64,000 bases of DNA from Paenibacillus sp. 1_12 (GTDB taxonomy: Bacteria > Bacillota > Bacilli > Paenibacillales > NBRC-103111). The notes beneath the pieces were generated by a model that worked only from the letters and a program-made list of their open reading frames with translations, had not been told where the DNA came from and ran no database searches. The DNA lies in assembly GCF_900114475.1 (NCBI RefSeq), contig NZ_FOTE01000004.1, positions 251,580 through 315,579 on the forward strand, given 5' to 3'. How positions within the stretch are numbered: position 1 is the stretch's first letter; the number at the start of each line of letters is the position of its first letter. Of this stretch, positions 42,235 to 51,173 are shown one piece after another. The position numbers were made by a program, and so were the translations under genes.

Positions 42235-43095
42235 TTACTCATTGCAATCATAAGGGTTGGTGGTTTGGTCCTGCCGGTATTCAGACGGTGAGCGTCCAAA
42301 CCATTTTTTAAATTGCTTTGAGAAATACAAGGCATCCCCGAAACCTACAGAAGAAGCGACCTGCTCTACAGTCAACGTGTCCTGCAGCAGCAGTCGTGCG
42401 CGTTCCATACGTATTTTTAACAGGAAATTCATGGGGGACATTCCCGTATGCTGCTTGAACATTTTTGATAGATGGGTGCGGTGATACCCAAGGCTTGAAG
42501 CCATTTGTTCAATGGAAATCGGCTGATTATGCTGCAGGGTCAGCCAACGGATGGCTTGTTCAATCTGCTGCTGAATTCCTGGTGCCTCCTCCTTCGGAAC
42601 ATTGGTCTCATGATGGGATTGTGCGTATTCGGCAAGGATCAGCCGTAGATAGCCCTGGGATTGCAAATCGCTATTGGGCTGACGCGCTTGAAGCTTGTGA
42701 TCCAATTGATGAAATAATGCGTTGAGCTTCCGATGCTGCTTGGTGATATTCACAGGACGATGCTGTGAAAGACCGAGCATATGCAAGTATTCGTCAGCCC
42801 GATTGCCCTTGAAGCCAATCCAACGATAGCTCCACGGATTGCATTCATCCGATACATAGCTGACCAATTCCCCAGGAAATATAAAAAAGCTGCCGCCACG
42901 CTCCAGATGATAGTCCTGCCCCATACACCGAAAGGTTCCTTCACCCGATTCCACATAATGCACCAAATAGTAGTCGAGCACCTGCGGACCGACCTTGTGC
43001 AGTGGATTAGTCTGGGCATGCCCGCTAAACAGCACGGATAATTCCCCTTTACTGGGATGCGGATTAAATGAGACATGATGATGGTATGAGCTCAA
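42235..43095 (-). CDS. AraC-family transcriptional regulator with cupin sensor domain
   Basis: The protein of about 287 residues has an N-terminal cupin-type arm (YLVHYVESGEGTFRCMGQDYHLERGGSFFIFPGELVSYV), typical of sugar-sensing AraC members, and a C-terminal double helix-turn-helix (ISIEQMASSLGYHRTHLSKMFKQHTGMSPMNFLLKIRM, VEQVASSVGFGDALYFSKQFKKWFGRSPSEYR). TTG 43095 is preferred because GAGGTG lies just upstream; longer starts reach 43173. It could control the GH4 alpha-galactosidase downstream on the other strand, although a dsbB-type gene lies between. Confidence 0.87.
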   Translation of the reverse strand: MSSYHHHVSFNPHPSKGELSVLFSGHAQTNPLHKVGPQVLDYYLVHYVESGEGTFRCMGQDYHLERGGSFFIFPGELVSYVSDECNPWSYRWIGFKGNRADEYLHMLGLSQHRPVNITKQHRKLNALFHQLDHKLQARQPNSDLQSQGYLRLILAEYAQSHHETNVPKEEAPGIQQQIEQAIRWLTLQHNQPISIEQMASSLGYHRTHLSKMFKQHTGMSPMNFLLKIRMERARLLLQDTLTVEQVASSVGFGDALYFSKQFKKWFGRSPSEYRQDQTTNPYDCNE

Positions 43096-43171
43096 GTGGA
43101 ACACCTCGATTGATTTTGATATGATGTAGCGTGTATACCTATATTTCAATGAGAACAAGGAGCGCTGAGTC

Positions 43172-43603
43172 ATGGGCTGGAATCGGTTTATTAAAGAAAA
43201 TGGACTACATATGTCTTGGATTGTTGCCGTAGTGGCTATGTTGGGAAGCTTGTTTTTTTCAGAGATTCTGAACTACCTGCCCTGCAAGCTGTGCTGGTAT
43301 CAACGAATATTAATGTACCCATTGGCGATTATACTTGGGATCGCTGCTGTTCGCAAGGACACGAAACAGTTCATCTATGTGCTTCCGTTAAGTATATGGG
43401 GAATGGGGATTTCTTTATATCACATCTTGATGCAAAAGACTTCCTGGTTCAAAGAAGCAGCGACTACTTGTGGCCCGGTTCCATGTGATGTTGATTATAT
43501 CAACTGGCTTGGCTTTATTACAATTCCTGTACTGGCTTTTATGGCTTTTACATTAATTACAATTATCCAACTTGCCCTTTGGTCTGCTGTTCGTAAAGGC
43601 TAA
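43172..43603 (+). CDS. Disulfide bond formation protein, BdbC/DsbB family
   Basis: A 143-residue membrane protein with four hydrophobic helices that passes electrons from extracytoplasmic dithiol oxidases to quinone. The two Cys pairs are present: CKLCWYQR (CxxC) after helix one, and TTCGPVPCDVDY in the second loop. The ATG is preceded by AAGGAGCG. The usual partner, BdbD/DsbA, is not next to it, so pairing with a thiol oxidase elsewhere must be assumed. Confidence 0.88.
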   Translation: MGWNRFIKENGLHMSWIVAVVAMLGSLFFSEILNYLPCKLCWYQRILMYPLAIILGIAAVRKDTKQFIYVLPLSIWGMGISLYHILMQKTSWFKEAATTCGPVPCDVDYINWLGFITIPVLAFMAFTLITIIQLALWSAVRKG

Positions 43604-43724
43604 TAACAAATGCACTACATTTATCCATGTAGAAGTGGTTTGTCTCCATATGCATACCCAGTTTCTTGACGTATAGTTCTAGTTAAGGTTATGAACTTAT
43701 TCAATGAACTGGGAGGCTGCTACG

Positions 43725-45023
43725 ATGTCAAAGATTACATTTTTAGGTGCAGGCAGTACCGTATTTGCCAAAAACGTGTTGGGTGATTGTATGATGACAC
43801 CTGCGTTGCAAGGCTTCGAGTTAGCTTTATTCGATATTGATGCACAACGTCTGAAGGACTCCGAGAATATGCTGAACAATCTGAAGCAATCAATTGGAAG
43901 CACTTGTCAGGTGAAAGCATATTCGGACCGTAAGGAAGCACTACGCGGAGCCAAGTATGTGGTGAACGCGATTCAGGTTGGCGGTTACGATCCTTGCACG
44001 ATTACCGACTTTGAAATTCCGAAGAAATATGGTTTGCGTCAAACGATTGCCGATACGCTCGGAATAGGCGGGATATTCCGTAATCTGCGGACACTTCCTG
44101 TGATGCTGGACTTTGCCAAGGATATTCAAGAGGTTTGTCCAGATGCCTGGTTCTTGAACTATACGAACCCGATGGCTGTATTGACGAACGGGATGAATAC
44201 GTATGGCGGCGTGAAAACCGTAGGTTTGTGCCACAGCGTTCAGGCGTGTATGCCGCATTTGTTCAAATCGCTTGAGATCGAAACCGAAGGCGTGCAAACT
44301 AAAATCGCCGGAATCAATCATATGGCCTGGCTTTTGGAAGTCACGAAGGACGGCAAGGATCTGTATCCGGAAATTAAACGCCGTGCCAAAGAAAAGCAAA
44401 AAGAGCAGCATACGGATATGGTTCGTTATGAGCTGATGTTCCGTTTTGGTTATTATGTAACCGAATCCTCTGAGCATAATGCTGAGTACCATCCTTATTT
44501 TATTAAGAAAAATTATCCTGAGCTGATCGAACGCTTTAATATCCCACTCGATGAGTATCCTCGCCGTTGTATCCGTCAAATTGAAAGATGGAAAACGATG
44601 CGCGAAGAGCTCGTTAACAACAAAAATCTGGAGCATAATCGTTCCAAAGAGTACGCTTCCTTCATGCTTGAGGCCATGGAAACGAACAATCCTTTTAAAA
44701 TCGGCGGCAATGTGATGAACACGGGACTTATCACGAATTTACCTCGGGAAGCCTGCGTAGAGGTGCCTTGTATTGTTGATTCAAGCGGTGTAACACCGAC
44801 TTATGTAGGCGATCTGCCTCCACAGCTGGCTGCCTTGAACCGTACGAACATCAACACCCAGCTGCTGACTTTGGAAGCAGCCATTACTGGCAAAAAAGAG
44901 CATATTTATCATGCGGCGATGCTGGACCCGCATACGGCTGCTGAGCTGTCGATAGATGATATCGTAGCGATGTGTGATGATCTGATCGAAGCGCATGGCG
45001 ATTGGCTGCCGAAATTTGTATAA
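43725..45023 (+). CDS. melA: GH4 alpha-galactosidase
   Basis: A 432-residue NAD- and metal-dependent glycosidase. Characteristic elements: KITFLGAGSTVFAKNVLGDCM (NAD site), LFDIDAQRL, NYTNPMAVLTNGMN, GLCHSVQACMPH with the metal-binding Cys and His, AGINHMAWLLEV, and EVPCIVDSSGVTPTYVGDLPP. The sequence matches alpha-galactosidase MelA better than 6-phospho-glycosidases. ATG 43725 follows GGGAGG by 8 bases, and the frame opens earlier at 43704. It is a single gene; no melibiose transporter adjoins it. Confidence 0.93.
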   Translation: MSKITFLGAGSTVFAKNVLGDCMMTPALQGFELALFDIDAQRLKDSENMLNNLKQSIGSTCQVKAYSDRKEALRGAKYVVNAIQVGGYDPCTITDFEIPKKYGLRQTIADTLGIGGIFRNLRTLPVMLDFAKDIQEVCPDAWFLNYTNPMAVLTNGMNTYGGVKTVGLCHSVQACMPHLFKSLEIETEGVQTKIAGINHMAWLLEVTKDGKDLYPEIKRRAKEKQKEQHTDMVRYELMFRFGYYVTESSEHNAEYHPYFIKKNYPELIERFNIPLDEYPRRCIRQIERWKTMREELVNNKNLEHNRSKEYASFMLEAMETNNPFKIGGNVMNTGLITNLPREACVEVPCIVDSSGVTPTYVGDLPPQLAALNRTNINTQLLTLEAAITGKKEHIYHAAMLDPHTAAELSIDDIVAMCDDLIEAHGDWLPKFV

Positions 45024-45043
45024 AAGAGTGAGGTAAAGAAGAA

Positions 45044-45205
45044 CGTGTTCAAAAAGGCAGTCGGCTGCAGAGAAAGGGGATGCCTCCGGTCGCTGTTGAA
45101 ATCGTGAATTGTGAATTTAGGGTAATGGTATATTCACGATTTCAAAGGCGAACGCTCCGCTCCTACAGCATACCCCTTTCTCTTCCGCTATCCTTTTTGA
45201 ACACG
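45044..45205. repeat. Structured repeat element, copy C
   Basis: Three nested stems: CGTGTTCAAAAAGG (45044-45057) with 45192-45205, perfect over 14; AGAGAAAGGGG(ATGC) with GCATACCCCTTTCTCT around 45168-45183, with one bulge; and TTGAAATCGTGAAT (45096-45109) with 45132-45145, perfect over 14. Internal loops hold TCCGGTCGCTG and AGGCGAACGCTCCGC, shared with copies A and B. It follows the melA stop directly and precedes a terminator. Confidence 0.8.
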
Positions 45206-45286
45206 GATTTAGAGGTGATACGGCCGCTCCGCTGTTATTCACCGCACTTCGGGTGAGGGAAGTAGGAAGAGAAAAGATTAAAAACG

Positions 45287-45327
45287 AAAAGGACCTTTCG
45301 AGTGTAATGAACTCAGAAGGTCCTTTT
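45287..45327. terminator. Bidirectional terminator
   Basis: AAAAGGACCTT (45287-45297) pairs perfectly with AAGGTCCTTTT (45317-45327), with GAGT/ACTC extending the stem internally. It lies between melA, with its trailing repeat, and the convergent zinc-ribbon gene. The rest of the 45024-45385 gap holds no gene. Confidence 0.8.
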
Positions 45328-45385
45328 GGTGTACTAAAGAACAAAAACTTGTTGGAGGAGCAGCTAGTCTGCGACCCAACATCAG

Positions 45386-45604
45386 CTAACGCAGAAAAAT
45401 AAAAGCAGCAATCACGACAACAACCAAGCACAAGATCAAAATAATAAGCTTACTCTTTTGTGGCTGGGCTGTACTATCCTTGGCTAAAGCATTTCCTGCG
45501 GCATGACTTTCAAAGCTTCCGCAATACTTGCAAGGAAGATGTTCTTCAACGATCTTTTCATTACATTTTGAACAAAATAGCGCCTCCATTTGCATCACTC
45601 GCAA
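45386..45604 (-). CDS. Small zinc-ribbon membrane protein
   Basis: A 72-residue protein whose N-terminal half has two CxxC pairs (FCSKCNEKI and PCKYCGSF), a zinc ribbon, and whose C-terminus is one membrane helix (LIILILCLVVVVIAAFIFL) ending almost at once. Such topology places the zinc ribbon in the cytoplasm. The start is uncertain between TTG 45604 and ATG codons at 45595 and 45589, as no ribosome site is strong. Related small ribbon-helix proteins are common in Bacilli but uncharacterised. Confidence 0.65.
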   Translation of the reverse strand: MRVMQMEALFCSKCNEKIVEEHLPCKYCGSFESHAAGNALAKDSTAQPQKSKLIILILCLVVVVIAAFIFLR

Positions 45605-45822
45605 TCTGATGGGATTTTGTTAAATGACATAGTCTTCTATATGTATGGAACCTCTTTGGATTTAATGAATACTAAGAAATGAATAGTTAAGCATTAACGT
45701 ATACCTAATTTCGATAGAACTGGGTGTTAATGGGCTGTTTTTAATAACATTTTCTTTATGCCTTACTCTTGGAATGTTATGATGAATGCAAGCGAATAAC
45801 CTACGAAATGGAGCGAACCTAC

Positions 45823-46899
45823 ATGATGACGATAAGAAGCCGGGCAGGATTTGCAGCATTGACGGTAATCCTTTGCGGCACATTGCTTGCAGCTTGCTCA
45901 GGGACAAGCGGTTCGAAGGAGGCAGCACAGCAGCAGGCTGAGGCTGTCAAGTCCACACCTTCCGGGACTGAAACAATCAAAGAGAAGCCAGTACCAACCC
46001 CGGAATTGTTATCAGCTCCAGTGGAGCTATCACCCATACAGCCGCCAGCTGATCCTGTAGAACCACCTGTACAGCCGCCGTTGAAGCAGCCCAGCAATCC
46101 AGTGGCAGCTATTGTGGGCAATGGGGGAGATAGCGGTTACGGAGGAGCCTCTGCCAGTACAACCGTAGCTTCGAATACATATAAACCAAGGCAGCCGATC
46201 ACGAATGATCGTAAGGATTATTCCTGGTATTATATGAAGCAGCCGAAGGGCAAGGTCCCGAATTTCCCTAATGAAACGAATCAGTACACGGATAACATGA
46301 AAGCCCTATGGGTAGGGACCGGGAAAAAGGTATACTTAACGATTGATACGGGCGGTCCGATGGGCGATACAGAGCTGTTAATCAAGTCGCTAAAAGATAA
46401 TAACGCCAAAGCCAACTTTTTCATTGCTGGATATAATGTGAAAAAAGATCCTGATTTTGTCCGCAGACTGGTTGAGGATGGGCATTTGGTTGCCAACCAT
46501 ACGATGACGCATACGGATATGAATTTACAGACGGACGAGCAGGTCAAGAAGGAAATCCACGATTATGAAAAGCTTTATAAAGAAGTGACAGGCAAGGAAA
46601 TCCAGCCTTACTTCCGTTTTCCTTACGGTCGCTATAATATGCATTTGTTGAGCATGGTGTCCGATATGGGCTATACCTCAGTATTCTGGTCTACGGCGAT
46701 GAAAGACTGGGTCCCTCGTGCTAACGGGGCTGAAGATCCATATAATGATATTATGGGAAATCTGCATGATGGCAATATTGTGCTGATTCATCAAGGCTCC
46801 CCCGAAAATATTGAAGCATTAGATCGAATTATTAAAGGGATTCGTAAAGCTGGCTATGAGCTTGCCTTATTAACCGATATCCAGCCTCCGAGCAGATAA
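45823..46899 (+). CDS. Polysaccharide deacetylase lipoprotein, PdaA-like
   Basis: A lipoprotein of about 358 residues: signal TVILCGTLLAACSG with lipobox Cys, a Pro-rich linker, then a NodB-type deacetylase domain. It resembles N-acetylmuramic acid deacetylase PdaA: KVYLTIDTGGPMGDTELL, where PdaA has TFDNG, NHTMTHTDM for zinc His, RFPYGRYN and VLIHQGSP. The second Asp of the usual DD pair is Thr (Asn in PdaA). ATG 45823 is preferred to 45769 because GGAGCG lies near it and the signal begins there. It is next to racE and the peptidase gene, suggesting spore-cortex or wall turnover. Confidence 0.85.
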   Translation: MMTIRSRAGFAALTVILCGTLLAACSGTSGSKEAAQQQAEAVKSTPSGTETIKEKPVPTPELLSAPVELSPIQPPADPVEPPVQPPLKQPSNPVAAIVGNGGDSGYGGASASTTVASNTYKPRQPITNDRKDYSWYYMKQPKGKVPNFPNETNQYTDNMKALWVGTGKKVYLTIDTGGPMGDTELLIKSLKDNNAKANFFIAGYNVKKDPDFVRRLVEDGHLVANHTMTHTDMNLQTDEQVKKEIHDYEKLYKEVTGKEIQPYFRFPYGRYNMHLLSMVSDMGYTSVFWSTAMKDWVPRANGAEDPYNDIMGNLHDGNIVLIHQGSPENIEALDRIIKGIRKAGYELALLTDIQPPSR

Positions 46900-47002
46900 T
46901 AGGAGCGGATAGGGTCATCCTTGCGGTACGTTTTGGCTTCCTGCAACATACTTTATTTAGAGGTATGCGGTATATATTCATATACAAAGGAAGCGAATAT
47001 TT

Positions 47003-47812
47003 GTGCAGCAAGCGATAGCCATACTGGATTCAGGAGTGGGTGGGCTTACCGTAGCCAGAGAAGTGATGCGACAGCTCCCCAAAGAGCGAATCTGCTATTT
47101 TGGTGATACCGCTCGCACACCTTATGGACCCAGATCTTCAGCGGAAGTGATTCAGTTTACACATCAGATTGTCGATTACCTTATGCACTTTAATCCGAAA
47201 ATGGTCGTAATCGCATGTAATACAGCCACAGCGGTAGCATTGGACGAAATCCGTTCTCGCTTATCGATTCCCGTAGTGGGCGTTATTCATCCCGGTGCCC
47301 GTGCTGCTATCAAAAACACGAAAAGCGGTAAGATCGGCGTTATTGGAACCGAAGGCACTATAAAAAGCAAAGCCTACGAGTTGGCGCTGCGGCAAATCTC
47401 ACCGCATATTCAGGTATCAAGCCAAGCCTGTCCCTTGTTCGTACCTTTAGTGGAAAAGGGATTGTTCGAGGCTGAGCAGACGGCAGTTATTGTAAAAAGC
47501 TCACTACAGGAGCTGAGTGCTGTACCGATGGATTGTCTCATTTTGGGCTGCACACACTACCCTTTTTTGATCAAGCCTATCTCGGAAGCAATGGGACCAC
47601 ATGTTGCACTAATCAGCTCCGCAGACGAAACGGCGAGAGAAATCAGCGCGATTTTATATCATAAAGGGATGCTGGCGGCCACAGAGGAAATGCCGATACA
47701 TCAATTTTTTTGCAGTGGAGATCCATGGATGTTCAAAAAAATAGCACAAATTTGGTTAAATGATCAAATTGGAGTCATCCCCGTCATTTGGCGATCTCCA
47801 ACTATTCTATGA
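47003..47812 (+). CDS. murI: Glutamate racemase
   Basis: A 269-residue cofactor-independent racemase that supplies D-glutamate for peptidoglycan. The two catalytic Cys motifs are clear: VIACNTATAVA (with Cys about residue 73) and LGCTHYPFL (about residue 184). The N-terminus IAILDSGVGGLTVAREVMRQLP contains the catalytic-Asp motif. The start is GTG 47003, after AAGGAAG. The next gene begins inside the frame's end, with the true ATG 47872 60 bases after the stop. In Bacillus the orthologue is RacE. Confidence 0.95.
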   Translation: MQQAIAILDSGVGGLTVAREVMRQLPKERICYFGDTARTPYGPRSSAEVIQFTHQIVDYLMHFNPKMVVIACNTATAVALDEIRSRLSIPVVGVIHPGARAAIKNTKSGKIGVIGTEGTIKSKAYELALRQISPHIQVSSQACPLFVPLVEKGLFEAEQTAVIVKSSLQELSAVPMDCLILGCTHYPFLIKPISEAMGPHVALISSADETAREISAILYHKGMLAATEEMPIHQFFCSGDPWMFKKIAQIWLNDQIGVIPVIWRSPTIL

Positions 47813-47871
47813 GACAGCGATTCGGAGGCTATAAGCTTTCGGATCGTTTCTTAATGAGAGGGTGCATAAAG

Positions 47872-48753
47872 ATGAACGAATTTGGTAAGGGTCTTGATTA
47901 CGCTGGAATGATTATGGACATTCTACTGCTGAAAGATCGCTATCCTTTTCTTGAGGTCGGATCGATTGGACGCAGTGTCGAAGACAGGGACATTCCGGTA
48001 ATAAGAATCGGTGTCGGTGCCAAGCATATCCATTTTAACGGAGCATTTCATGCGAATGAATGGATTACAACATCGCTTCTCATACGGTTTATTCATGATT
48101 ATGCACAAGCTTATGCTCATGGAAATTCTGTTCATGGAGTTGATGCCAAGCAACTGTTCGATCGAATCTCATTATGGATCGTGCCGATGGTCAATCCAGA
48201 TGGAGTGGAGCTTGTCTTAAGCAAGCAGCAGGAGCCGCATCTACAACAGCTATTGGAATGGAATGGTGGTTCTACGGATTTCTCAGGCTGGAAGGCCAAT
48301 GTACGCGGTGTTGATCTGAACGATCAGTTTCCCGCTAATTGGGAGCTGGAGCGAGCACGCCGACAAGTAGCCAATCCAGCATCCCGGGACTACAGTGGAA
48401 CCTCTCCCTTATCTGAACCGGAAGCGAGAGCTATGGAGGCATTTACACGAGAGCGGGACTTTTCTTTGGTGATAGCCTTTCATACGCAGGGCGAGGAAAT
48501 TTACTGGAATTACAATGATTACGAGCCAGTTGAATCAGAATCAATTGCTGAGCGCTTCGCACAAGTAAGTGGTTATCGGGCAGTGAAACTGACAGGCAGT
48601 GACGCCGGATACAAAGATTGGTTCATTCAGGAATTTCGTAGGCCGGGCTTTACGGTTGAGGTGGGTGTTGGGAGCAATCCGCTGCCGTACTCACAATTGG
48701 GCGATATGTACGGAAAAGCTTCAAAAATTATGGTAGAGGCACTTAATCTGTAG
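47872..48753 (+). CDS. M14-family gamma-D-glutamyl-diamino acid peptidase, YqgT-like
   Basis: A zinc carboxypeptidase-type domain of 293 residues. Zinc ligands HANE (HFNGAFHANEW) and FHTQGEE, substrate-binding NPDG, and the catalytic Glu in GFTVEVGVG are present. The family hydrolyses the gamma-D-Glu-meso-diaminopimelate bond in wall peptides and resembles B. subtilis YqgT. No signal peptide is seen, so it probably works on recycled muropeptides inside the cell. ATG 47872 is preferred because AGAGGGTG precedes it; the open frame extends into murI. Confidence 0.87.
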   Translation: MNEFGKGLDYAGMIMDILLLKDRYPFLEVGSIGRSVEDRDIPVIRIGVGAKHIHFNGAFHANEWITTSLLIRFIHDYAQAYAHGNSVHGVDAKQLFDRISLWIVPMVNPDGVELVLSKQQEPHLQQLLEWNGGSTDFSGWKANVRGVDLNDQFPANWELERARRQVANPASRDYSGTSPLSEPEARAMEAFTRERDFSLVIAFHTQGEEIYWNYNDYEPVESESIAERFAQVSGYRAVKLTGSDAGYKDWFIQEFRRPGFTVEVGVGSNPLPYSQLGDMYGKASKIMVEALNL

Positions 48754-48858
48754 TTGCTGCAACCCCGATTAGGCTGCTGCGTATATGATGTATAGAGGCT
48801 GGCAAGCCTACGGTAGTAGAAGCCAGCAGCCTGGATCAAGTCAAAGGGGGACAATACC

Positions 48859-49095
48859 ATGTGGAGACGTTTGCTTTCTTTTCGAAATTGGGGTCATGTA
48901 TTCCAGAGAATCATTCCACTTCTATTATCCAGTAAAGTACCGCTAGGAGAAAAGCTGCTTTTTGTCATACCCGCTGTCGTATACTGGGTTGCCCCTGATT
49001 TGCTGCCTTTCATGCCGGTTGATGATATCGCGGTTTCTTTGCTTCTGATGAATTTCTTCACAAATCGTGTTGAGCGCAAGTACGCTGTGAAGTAG
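48859..49095 (+). CDS. DUF1232-type membrane protein
   Basis: A 78-residue protein with a hydrophobic segment (EKLLFVIPAVVYWVAPDLLPFM) and the P(V/I)DD motif of DUF1232 (PVDDIAVSLLLM), ending with a basic tail. GGGGG precedes the ATG. The family's role is unknown. It sits between the peptidase and the metallo-hydrolase, both on the same strand with separate ribosome sites. Confidence 0.75.
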   Translation: MWRRLLSFRNWGHVFQRIIPLLLSSKVPLGEKLLFVIPAVVYWVAPDLLPFMPVDDIAVSLLLMNFFTNRVERKYAVK

Positions 49096-49168
49096 CTTGT
49101 GGTGTATAATGAAACAAGCTAGTGTCAGGAGCTAAGCCATTCACAGTCGATTGGGAGGATGCCAAACC

Positions 49169-50008
49169 ATGAATGACAAGATCGTAATTCGTAAAACAGG
49201 CAAGCAATTATTAGAGCAAATGGATACAACCGAGGTACCACAGGACGGGATCGCAATATGGCAGCTGGGGCAGGAGAGTCTGGTCGTTAAAAAGTCGGGA
49301 GTCATCATCTACTTTGATCCCTACCTGTCTGCTTCGCCCGCGAGATCCTTCGAGCCGCCAATCAAGCCCGAGGAGATTTACAACGCTGATTATGTCATTA
49401 TTACGCATCATCATTCCGATCACTTGGATCCGTTTACATTAAAAGATCTTGCGGTTCGTTCTCCTCAGGCCAAGTTTATTTGTCCTGCACCTCATATAGT
49501 GCGAATGATGGATGCGGGTATTGCCCGTGAACGAATTGTACCCGCTCAAGCGGGCATCAAGTTTGAACTGAATCCAGGCATCAACATTACACCTATTGCT
49601 TGTAAGCACGAGAATTACATAACCGATGCTGACGGCAATCATTTCTTTTTGGGGTATGTGATTGATTTTAATGGCCTTGTATTTTACCATGCAGGGGATG
49701 CGATTGCAGATCAGGAACTGGAGGATGCGCTCAAGCCGCATCGAATCGAACTCGCATGCATGCCAATCAATGGACATGACTGGCGGCGCCTGCGCAATCA
49801 TATCTACGGGAATATGACGTTTCGTGAGGCTGCAGATATGGCAGCTGAGATTGGGGCAGAGATGATCGTTCCTATGCATTACGATATGTTCGCCAGTAAC
49901 ACGGAAAACCCGGCTTATTTTGTCGATTACTTGCTGCGTTATTATCCTATGTTAAAATTCAAGATGTTGACTCCGGGTGAGCGGATGCTGTATTTGACAG
50001 AGCGCTAA
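49169..50008 (+). CDS. MBL-fold metallo-hydrolase, UlaG-like
   Basis: The protein of about 279 residues is a metallo-beta-lactamase fold hydrolase of the L-ascorbate-6-phosphate lactonase (UlaG) group. Metal-binding residues are visible: THHHSDHLDP (HxHxDH), VFYHAGDA, MPINGHDWRR and VPMHYDMF. The start is ATG 49169 with GGGAGG upstream; the frame opens at 49151. No ascorbate-utilisation genes adjoin, so the true substrate is uncertain. It ends at a strong bidirectional terminator. Confidence 0.85.
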   Translation: MNDKIVIRKTGKQLLEQMDTTEVPQDGIAIWQLGQESLVVKKSGVIIYFDPYLSASPARSFEPPIKPEEIYNADYVIITHHHSDHLDPFTLKDLAVRSPQAKFICPAPHIVRMMDAGIARERIVPAQAGIKFELNPGINITPIACKHENYITDADGNHFFLGYVIDFNGLVFYHAGDAIADQELEDALKPHRIELACMPINGHDWRRLRNHIYGNMTFREAADMAAEIGAEMIVPMHYDMFASNTENPAYFVDYLLRYYPMLKFKMLTPGERMLYLTER

Positions 50009-50021
50009 AGAAGCCGAATAA

Positions 50022-50060
50022 ATCAAAAGCCCAGCGATTCATGCTCACTGGGCTTTTGAT
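50022..50060. terminator. Bidirectional terminator
   Basis: ATCAAAAGCCCAG (50022-50034) and CTGGGCTTTTGAT (50048-50060) form a perfect 13-bp stem between convergent genes. Confidence 0.85.
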
Positions 50061-51140
50061 CTATTCACCCTCAGGCCAACGAATCCACCTTTGCAGATGA
50101 CCTTGCTCGTACAATGCTTTGATGGTGATAATAAGGATAGGAGAAAGAATCAGACCGGATATACCAAACAATGATAAAGAAATGATCATGAAGGACAGCA
50201 TCGTAAATGCAGATACGCCAAGCGAGTCTCCAGTGATCTTGGGCTCCATAATTTGTCTTACCATGATGACGACACCAAGCAGAATACACAACCAGATCGC
50301 AAGCGTCGTCTGTCCGACAATGAACAAGTATATAATCCAAGGAATGAACAAAGTGGATACGCCAAGCAGTGGCAGCATATCAAATACCGCTGACAGTAAA
50401 GCAATAGAAAATGCATTTTCTACGCCAAGCAGCAGAAGTGAAATAAAAATAACGATAAAGGTTAAGCTGATGAGCTTGCACTGAGCCTTCAGGTAACCGA
50501 TGATTCCGAGCAACACGTTTTCCCGCAAAAAGGTAAATGCGGCTTTAAATGTTTTAGGTGTTTTATCACGAGCCATTCTTTTCCAGGTTTCAATCTCGAT
50601 GCTTAAAAAATAAGCCAATATGATCGCTATGACGAAATTAACGACAAATGTGGAAAAGCTGGTCAGCATCGAAAACGTGCTGGTGAGTAATTGCCCTGCA
50701 AGCTGAGTAGCTTTATCCGTAATCTCGGCAGAGTACTGCGTTATTTTATGTATGATATCATCGGGCAGAGCGTCCAGCCTGTTGCGCAGGAAATCTGTTT
50801 TTAGGATCAACTGCTTCTGCATGATAGCTGAGTATTCAGGCAGGCTGGCTTTGAGATTTAGAATTTGACTCGTAAAAATGACGCCGACACCGGCAATGAC
50901 CCCAAGAATGATGAGAATAAACAATCCAGTTGAAATCGCGGAGGCAATACTTTTACTTAAACCACGTCTATGTAAAAAGCGAGCGAAAGGCTCAATAATC
51001 AGGTAAATGACAAAAGCAAGAAAAATCGGAGTGGCTATCTGGTACAAATAGCTGAACAGCAGCATGAACAGATATATCGTTATGAGCAGCAAAGCAATAT
51101 CAAAAACGGTTTTCCAATATTTTTGGTAAAACGCTATCAT
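50061..51140 (-). CDS. AI-2E/PerM-family transporter (YtvI-like)
   Basis: A 359-residue membrane protein with eight or so hydrophobic helices, the first pair at VFDIALLLITIYLFMLLFSY and ATPIFLAFVIYLIIEPF. The family signature PLLGVSTLFIPWIIYLFIVGQ follows (GxxxxxPxx), and the end is VVIMVRQIMEPKITGDSLGVSAF. Members include YtvI, a sporulation protein, and AI-2 exporters; the label AI-2 is historical, and export of small solutes is only inferred. GAGGTGACCGG precedes the ATG. Confidence 0.88.
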   Translation of the reverse strand: MIAFYQKYWKTVFDIALLLITIYLFMLLFSYLYQIATPIFLAFVIYLIIEPFARFLHRRGLSKSIASAISTGLFILIILGVIAGVGVIFTSQILNLKASLPEYSAIMQKQLILKTDFLRNRLDALPDDIIHKITQYSAEITDKATQLAGQLLTSTFSMLTSFSTFVVNFVIAIILAYFLSIEIETWKRMARDKTPKTFKAAFTFLRENVLLGIIGYLKAQCKLISLTFIVIFISLLLLGVENAFSIALLSAVFDMLPLLGVSTLFIPWIIYLFIVGQTTLAIWLCILLGVVIMVRQIMEPKITGDSLGVSAFTMLSFMIISLSLFGISGLILSPILIITIKALYEQGHLQRWIRWPEGE

Positions 51141-51173
51141 CCGGTCACCTCGTCATAAAGGGGAATAGGGGGT

